Positions 60,341-64,000 of a DNA stretch of 64,000 nucleotides are shown here, one piece after another. This stretch comes from Rhodothermales bacterium. GTDB taxonomy: Bacteria; Bacteroidota; Rhodothermia; Rhodothermales; JAHQVL01. How positions within the stretch are numbered: the stretch's first letter is position 1; every line of letters begins with the position of its first letter. The notes beneath the pieces are model-generated. The model was not told the origin of the DNA. It saw only the letters and a program-made list of their open reading frames with translations, and searched no databases. Location of the stretch: NCBI GenBank assembly GCA_041391505.1, contig JAWKNW010000022.1, positions 1-64,000 of the forward strand. The letters are read 5' to 3'. The translations under genes were made by a program, and so were the position numbers.

Positions 60341-60476
60341 TCAGGGATTAGCGATCAGGGATTAGCGATCAGGGATTAGCGATTAGCGATTAGCGAACAA
60401 GGATTAGCGATTTGTGAGTAGGAAAAGCGCCCACAAATCCCCCCTCCTTGTTCGCTAATCCTTGTTCACTAATCAT
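60341..60476. repeat. Intergenic word-repeat hairpin (GATTAGCG/CCTTGTTCGCTAATC units)
   Basis: Begins directly after the DUF4097 stop. Units of TCAGGGATTAGCGA and GATTAGCGA repeat on the left. GATTAGCGAACAAGG (60388-60402) is the exact reverse complement of CCTTGTTCGCTAATC (60446-60460), with an inner 8-bp stem GATTTGTG (60409-60416) / CACAAATC (60432-60439). It lies between convergent genes and may be a bidirectional terminator. The 15-mer recurs exactly at 61525-61539. Confidence 0.88.
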
Positions 60477-61462
60477 AAGAGTTTCACCAGTATCCGTCCG
60501 GGTTCTCGTCCCTTCTCGACGGCCTCATGTGCTGCGGCGACGGCCTCCAACGTAAACACGCTCCCGATCTCAAAACCCGGCCACCCGGCCTCCAGCGCCT
60601 CGTTCAACCCGCGCGCTGCCGCTGCCTTCGCTTCAGCCGGAAAGTCGTCGCTCCCGAGAAAGAACACGCTGATGTTTTTGAAAACCAGCGGCCAGAACGG
60701 GATTGCCGGCGCGGGGTCGCCCGTGGCATAGGTGGCGATGGAGCCACCCAGCGCAAGCAGTTGCTCGTCGATCGCGATGTTGGCGTGGAAGGCGACCTCG
60801 ATCACGTGGTTGACCCCATCCGGCGCAAGTCGCCCGATGTGCTCGACCACTTCGCCGGCAGGGCGGCCGTCGGTGCGTACGAATGCGTGCGCGCCTGCCC
60901 GTTGCGCGACGGTCTCATCATGCTCCGACCGAACGGTCGCGATGACGCGGGCTCCCGCATGCCTGGCGAGAGCGACCGCGCACTGGCCCACCGCGCCCGC
61001 TCCACCCTGCACCAGCACGGTTCGGCCCTCGACCGGCCCGGCCGCGAAGACGGCGCGATGGGCCGTGATGCCGGGAATACCCAGACACGCCCCCTGCTCG
61101 AAGGAAACCCGTGCGGGAAGCGGAATCGCTTGATCGGCCGGCACGATGACATACTCCGCGGCGGTCCCGAACGGGCGATAACTTTGCGCGCCAAAACACC
61201 ATACGCGCTCGCCGACGCGCGCCGCCGGCACATCCGTGCCGACCTGGTCGATGGTGCCGGCCCCATCGCTGTGAGGAATCACGCGCGGATACGGCATCCC
61301 CACGCCAAATGTATCCTGGCGCTTCTTCACGTCACCGGGATTGATGCCGGAAGCGGCCACCCGGATGCGCACCTCGCCTGCGCCAGGCAGAGGATCCGGC
61401 ATATCACCGATCACCAGCACGTCGGCGGCAGGTCCTTGTCGTTCATACCAGGCGGCTCTCAT
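60473..61462 (-). CDS. Zinc-independent quinone oxidoreductase (MDR family)
   Basis: 329 residues. Medium-chain dehydrogenase fold without the structural zinc cysteines: MRAAWYERQGPAADVLVIGDM, then VRIRVAASGINPGDVKKRQ, IPHSDGAGTIDQVG, and the cofactor motif VLVQGGAGAVGQCAVALARHAGARVIATV (A-x-x-G-x-G-x-x-G type). The C-terminus is EALEAGWPGFEIGSVFTLEAVAAAHEAVEKGREPGRILVKLL. It resembles NADPH:quinone reductase/zeta-crystallin-like proteins acting in the cytosol on quinones or enones. The gene is alone; its stop is inside the end of the word-repeat element. Confidence 0.9.
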   Translation of the reverse strand: MRAAWYERQGPAADVLVIGDMPDPLPGAGEVRIRVAASGINPGDVKKRQDTFGVGMPYPRVIPHSDGAGTIDQVGTDVPAARVGERVWCFGAQSYRPFGTAAEYVIVPADQAIPLPARVSFEQGACLGIPGITAHRAVFAAGPVEGRTVLVQGGAGAVGQCAVALARHAGARVIATVRSEHDETVAQRAGAHAFVRTDGRPAGEVVEHIGRLAPDGVNHVIEVAFHANIAIDEQLLALGGSIATYATGDPAPAIPFWPLVFKNISVFFLGSDDFPAEAKAAAARGLNEALEAGWPGFEIGSVFTLEAVAAAHEAVEKGREPGRILVKLL

Positions 61463-61524
61463 ATGCGATTGTTGGTCAAAGGTTGATACACGGTGATGGG
61501 CTCAATACCTCGCAAATCGGAATT

Positions 61525-61539
61525 CCTTGTTCGCTAATC
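61525..61539. repeat. Solo copy of the 15-mer CCTTGTTCGCTAATC
   Basis: Exact copy of the arm at 60446-60460, placed in the 86-base gap between mtgA and the quinone oxidoreductase gene and ten bases before the mtgA stop at 61549. It is a one-arm member of the word-repeat family. Confidence 0.75.
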
Positions 61540-61548
61540 ACGACGCAA

Positions 61549-62289
61549 TCACCGCACCAGACACGCCGCGAACGCCTCTACATCGTCCATCTGCGCCACG
61601 ATGCCGGAGGCGCGCCGGCCGAGGTAGCCCGAGGGACGCCCCGGATTGGAAGTGAGCGGCGAAGGCAGGGCCGCCGCCAGCAGGGCCGCCTCGTAGCGAC
61701 TGAGCTGGGCCGCCGACTTGCCGAAGTAGTGCTGCGCCGCCGCTTCGGCCCCGAACAGGCCGTCGCCCCACTCGGCGATGTTGAGGTACACCTCCATGAT
61801 GCGCCATTTCGGCCAGAACAGCTCGATCAGCACGGTAAAATAGGCCTCCACGCCCTTGCGCACCCACGTGCGCCCCGGCCAGAGAAAGGCGTTTTTGGCC
61901 GTCTGCATCGAGATCGTCGAGGCCCCGCGAACCCGGTCGCTCCGCTCGTTGAAGTCGCGTGCTTTCTCGATGGCCTCCCAGTCGAATCCGTTGTGGAGGC
62001 AGAAACGCTGATCTTCGGCTGTGACGACGGCCAGGGGCAGCGCGCGGTTCACCGTCCGTATACGCAGATCCCGGCTGTCGACCGTCTTGCCGCGCAGCGT
62101 GTCACGTATCATCAGGAACGTAAAGGGCGGGTCGACGAAACGATAGAGCAGGACCCAGAAGAGGCTCGCCAGAAAAAGAACCACGCCGGCCCAGGCGAGT
62201 CCTTTCGCCACGCGGCGAAGCCCGACGCGCCATAACATCGGGCGCGAGGGGGCAGAGTCGGTTGATTCGAGGGTGGACGCAGGCTCCAT
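61549..62289 (-). CDS. mtgA: Monofunctional peptidoglycan glycosyltransferase MtgA
   Basis: 246 residues. One N-terminal transmembrane helix (GLAWAGVVLFLASLFWVLLY), then a glycosyltransferase family 51 domain: VVTAEDQRFCLHNGFDWEAIEKA with the catalytic Glu, RGASTISMQTAKNAFLWPGRTWVRKGVEAYFTVLIE, RIMEVYLNIAEWG and YEAALLAAALPSP. It polymerises lipid II into glycan strands outside the inner membrane without a transpeptidase domain. Length and architecture match MtgA. It follows the PiT transporter gene on the same strand with 74 bases between. Confidence 0.95.
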   Translation of the reverse strand: MEPASTLESTDSAPSRPMLWRVGLRRVAKGLAWAGVVLFLASLFWVLLYRFVDPPFTFLMIRDTLRGKTVDSRDLRIRTVNRALPLAVVTAEDQRFCLHNGFDWEAIEKARDFNERSDRVRGASTISMQTAKNAFLWPGRTWVRKGVEAYFTVLIELFWPKWRIMEVYLNIAEWGDGLFGAEAAAQHYFGKSAAQLSRYEAALLAAALPSPLTSNPGRPSGYLGRRASGIVAQMDDVEAFAACLVR

Positions 62290-62363
62290 GGAGGCGGTAG
62301 GTATGCCCCGAACCTACGGACCGCGCCGCGTCTTGTTCAAGTCCGGCGCCGCAAGGCGTTGCG

Positions 62364-64000
62364 TCAGGCGACGGGCTGGGCGATGAGGGAAGGCTCCTCG
62401 CCGTTGGTGCGGCTCTCGAAGAAGCCCAGCAGCCGGCCGGACACCAGCACGAAGTCCTTCGTCTCGAGCAAGAGCGTAAAGTAGAGCCCCGTGTTGATCT
62501 CGTTGTACTTACGCGCCTTGATGCCGGCAACCTGCCGTTCCACACCCAGCTCCACGACCGCCAGCACTTCGTCCTTGCGCGTCACCAGATGCTCCGCGTG
62601 GGTCCACTCGCCGCGCGCGATGCAATCCTTCAACTCATGCAGATAGCCGATGGTCTGGCCGAAAAGGTTGTCCAGGTCCGCATGCTGGTTGTTGGACAGC
62701 GGCTTGTGGCTGTTGTCGATGTGGGTTCTACAGGAATAGACGATGGAGCGGCACGAACGCAGCATGTCGCTCAGGTAGTCGTAGACCGCGATGTACGCTT
62801 TGCTGCCCGACGTCTCCTCCTCTTCGACCCGGCGGATGTATTGCGGCAGCGTGTCGCCCAACCCCTCGTTTCGTTCGATGAGTCGCTTGATCTTCTTGTC
62901 GGTCTTTTTGAGCAGGCCGCTGTCTTCCTTGACGAGCCCGGTCAGGGCATGCTGGAGTGCGCCGGCCATCTGATCGAGCACCTCGACGATGTGTTCGCCG
63001 GTTTCCTTGAAGACCTGTTCCACCGGCAGCGACTCGCGGGCATAGACCGACCGCCGCTCGACGGCTTCCTCTTCCCGCTCGCGGTGGAGGATGTTGCTCC
63101 GCCAGATCATGAAGCCCGCCAGCGCGATGAGCCCCACCAGTCCGAACATCCCGCCGTAGTGCAGTACGAACGCGAAGAGACCCGCTACGAGGAGCGCGAC
63201 GACCGCCGTGATGAGCCATCCGCCGATCACGTTCAGAACGCCCGAAACGCGAAACACCGCGGTATCGCGATCCCAGGCCCGGTCTGCCAGCGAAGCGCCC
63301 ATCGCCACCATGAAGGTGACATAGGTGGTCGACAGCGGCAGCTTGAGCGAGGTGGCCATGGCGATCAGGATGCTCGCGAGGGTCAGGTTGACCGACGCGC
63401 GCACGAGGTCGAACGCCGGCGCATCCGGATCGTCCGTGCCGGCCGGGCGCTCGAAGTTGCGGTCGATGCGGCGGCGCAGCACCCCGGGGATCAGCGCCGA
63501 GAAGAAGCCGGCGATCTCGCGGGCCCCACGGACGATCGAACGGGCGATGGGGTTGGGCGCAAACCGCTCGACGCCTTCGCCCTGACGGCCGAGGCTCACC
63601 TCGGTCTCCGTCACGGTCCGCGCCTTCCGCGAGAACCACAGCGTGAGCACCATCACGAGGCCGGCCGTCAGCAACAGCCAGGTGTTGGTCCGCACCGGCT
63701 GCTGCAGGCTATCCATCAGAAAAGCGTCCGCCGCGACGCCCGACTGGTTCCAGGCGATAAACGATTCCAGACCCGCGATCGGCACGCCGATAAAGTTGAC
63801 GAGGTCGTTGCCCGCGAAGGCCATCGCCAGCGCGAACATCCCGGTCAGCACGACGACGCGCAGTCCGTTCACTTTCATCCAGAACAGCAGCTGCATCCCG
63901 ATCGTGAACACGACGAACATCCCGATCAGAAGCGACCACGTGTGCGTATTCACCCAGGCCAGGAAGCTGTCGCTCACGAACGAGGCGCCCTTGAAGCCCT
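62364..64000 (-). CDS. Inorganic phosphate transporter PiT with PhoU-like C-terminal domain (5' end outside window)
   Basis: The frame stays open to the right edge (GFKGASFV precedes the GTG at 63977), so the first part of the gene is missing. The visible 540 residues include late transmembrane segments with the second PiT signature (AFAGNDLVNFIGVPIAG) and SLKLPLSTTYVTFMVAMGASLADRAWD. A final ~210-residue helical domain (KETGEHIVEVLDQMAGALQHALTG, HLVTRKDEVLAVVELGVERQ) resembles PhoU/DUF47. PiT proteins move metal-phosphate with protons or sodium. The PhoU-like tail may couple uptake to a PhoR kinase; such fusions occur in Bacteroidota. Confidence 0.88.
   Translation of the reverse strand, partial: GFKGASFVSDSFLAWVNTHTWSLLIGMFVVFTIGMQLLFWMKVNGLRVVVLTGMFALAMAFAGNDLVNFIGVPIAGLESFIAWNQSGVAADAFLMDSLQQPVRTNTWLLLTAGLVMVLTLWFSRKARTVTETEVSLGRQGEGVERFAPNPIARSIVRGAREIAGFFSALIPGVLRRRIDRNFERPAGTDDPDAPAFDLVRASVNLTLASILIAMATSLKLPLSTTYVTFMVAMGASLADRAWDRDTAVFRVSGVLNVIGGWLITAVVALLVAGLFAFVLHYGGMFGLVGLIALAGFMIWRSNILHREREEEAVERRSVYARESLPVEQVFKETGEHIVEVLDQMAGALQHALTGLVKEDSGLLKKTDKKIKRLIERNEGLGDTLPQYIRRVEEEETSGSKAYIAVYDYLSDMLRSCRSIVYSCRTHIDNSHKPLSNNQHADLDNLFGQTIGYLHELKDCIARGEWTHAEHLVTRKDEVLAVVELGVERQVAGIKARKYNEINTGLYFTLLLETKDFVLVSGRLLGFFESRTNGEEPSLIAQPVA

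Noticed and set aside
60341..60476. Possible riboswitch or tRNA-like RNA
   Set aside because: Stems are made of repeated words and follow a stop codon; there is no known aptamer consensus or tRNA arm pattern.

Overview
The window is GC-rich bacterial chromosome. It most likely comes from a member of the Rhodothermota or a nearby lineage of the Bacteroidota/FCB group. Evidence: two large exported proteins end in type IX secretion style C-terminal tags containing the NPFNP signature (16778-19951 and 21363-24692). A TonB receptor with an N-terminal STN domain sits with a DUF4249 lipoprotein, an ECF sigma factor and a FecR anti-sigma factor. A DUF1501 / cytochrome-type PSD1 pair is present, and Shine-Dalgarno sequences are rare. 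The genus cannot be fixed from sequence reading alone. High third-position GC makes almost every real gene cast long antisense shadow ORFs, which were removed.

Layout. 0-6 kb: tail of a NACHT-type NTPase, a propeller lipoprotein, a MoxR/ChlI-type AAA+ ATPase, a GNAT acetyltransferase overlapping a family-2 glycosyltransferase, ilvE with a strong terminator, and a glycine-zipper microprotein. 6-12 kb: palindromic repeats, a YhhQ-type queuosine-precursor transporter, a PhoR/PhoB-like two-component pair, a TPR protein and a kinase-fold/PEGA protein that looks catalytically dead. 12-25 kb: DUF1501 and DUF1549/DUF1553 genes, two giant type IX cargo proteins, and a small operon for an exported cysteine-rich peptide and a lipoprotein. 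24.7-25.9 kb: tandem palindromic repeats interrupted by a GIY-YIG nuclease gene. 26-35 kb: cmoA-cmoB, a sodium/solute symporter, and an overlapping operon TonB receptor, DUF4249, ECF sigma, FecR. 35-43 kb: heparinase II/III-like lyase, two paralogous lipoproteins, sulfatase, SDR, single-domain receiver, Gfo/Idh/MocA oxidoreductase. 43-51 kb: CoA-transferase, enoyl-CoA hydratase, a RelE/HigB-type toxin with its antitoxin and a palindromic operator candidate, aldehyde dehydrogenase, VPS10/BNR protein. 51-64 kb: Ktr potassium uptake, two GMC oxidoreductases, a serine hydrolase, a MoeB-rhodanese protein, a DUF4097 beta-solenoid protein, a quinone oxidoreductase, MtgA, and a PiT phosphate permease with a PhoU-like tail cut by the right edge.

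Themes. The lyase, sulfatase, DUF1501/PSD1 pair, TonB system, symporter and CoA/aldehyde enzymes fit a marine heterotroph using sulfated or uronic-acid polysaccharides, although they do not form one tight polysaccharide utilisation locus. PhoR/PhoB-like regulation and a PiT-PhoU permease point to phosphate control.

The most unusual content is structural. (1) Several families of palindromic repeats lie between genes, one of them flanking a GIY-YIG nuclease gene. (2) A second kind of intergenic element is built from short repeated words, such as CCTTGTTCGCTAATC and CCTTGATCCCTAAT, arranged as long inverted repeats just after stop codons. (3) A membrane-anchored pseudokinase carries PEGA domains. 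No single complete new defence or biosynthetic system is evident. The best candidates for novelty are the repeat elements, the pseudokinase and the truncated NACHT-type gene.
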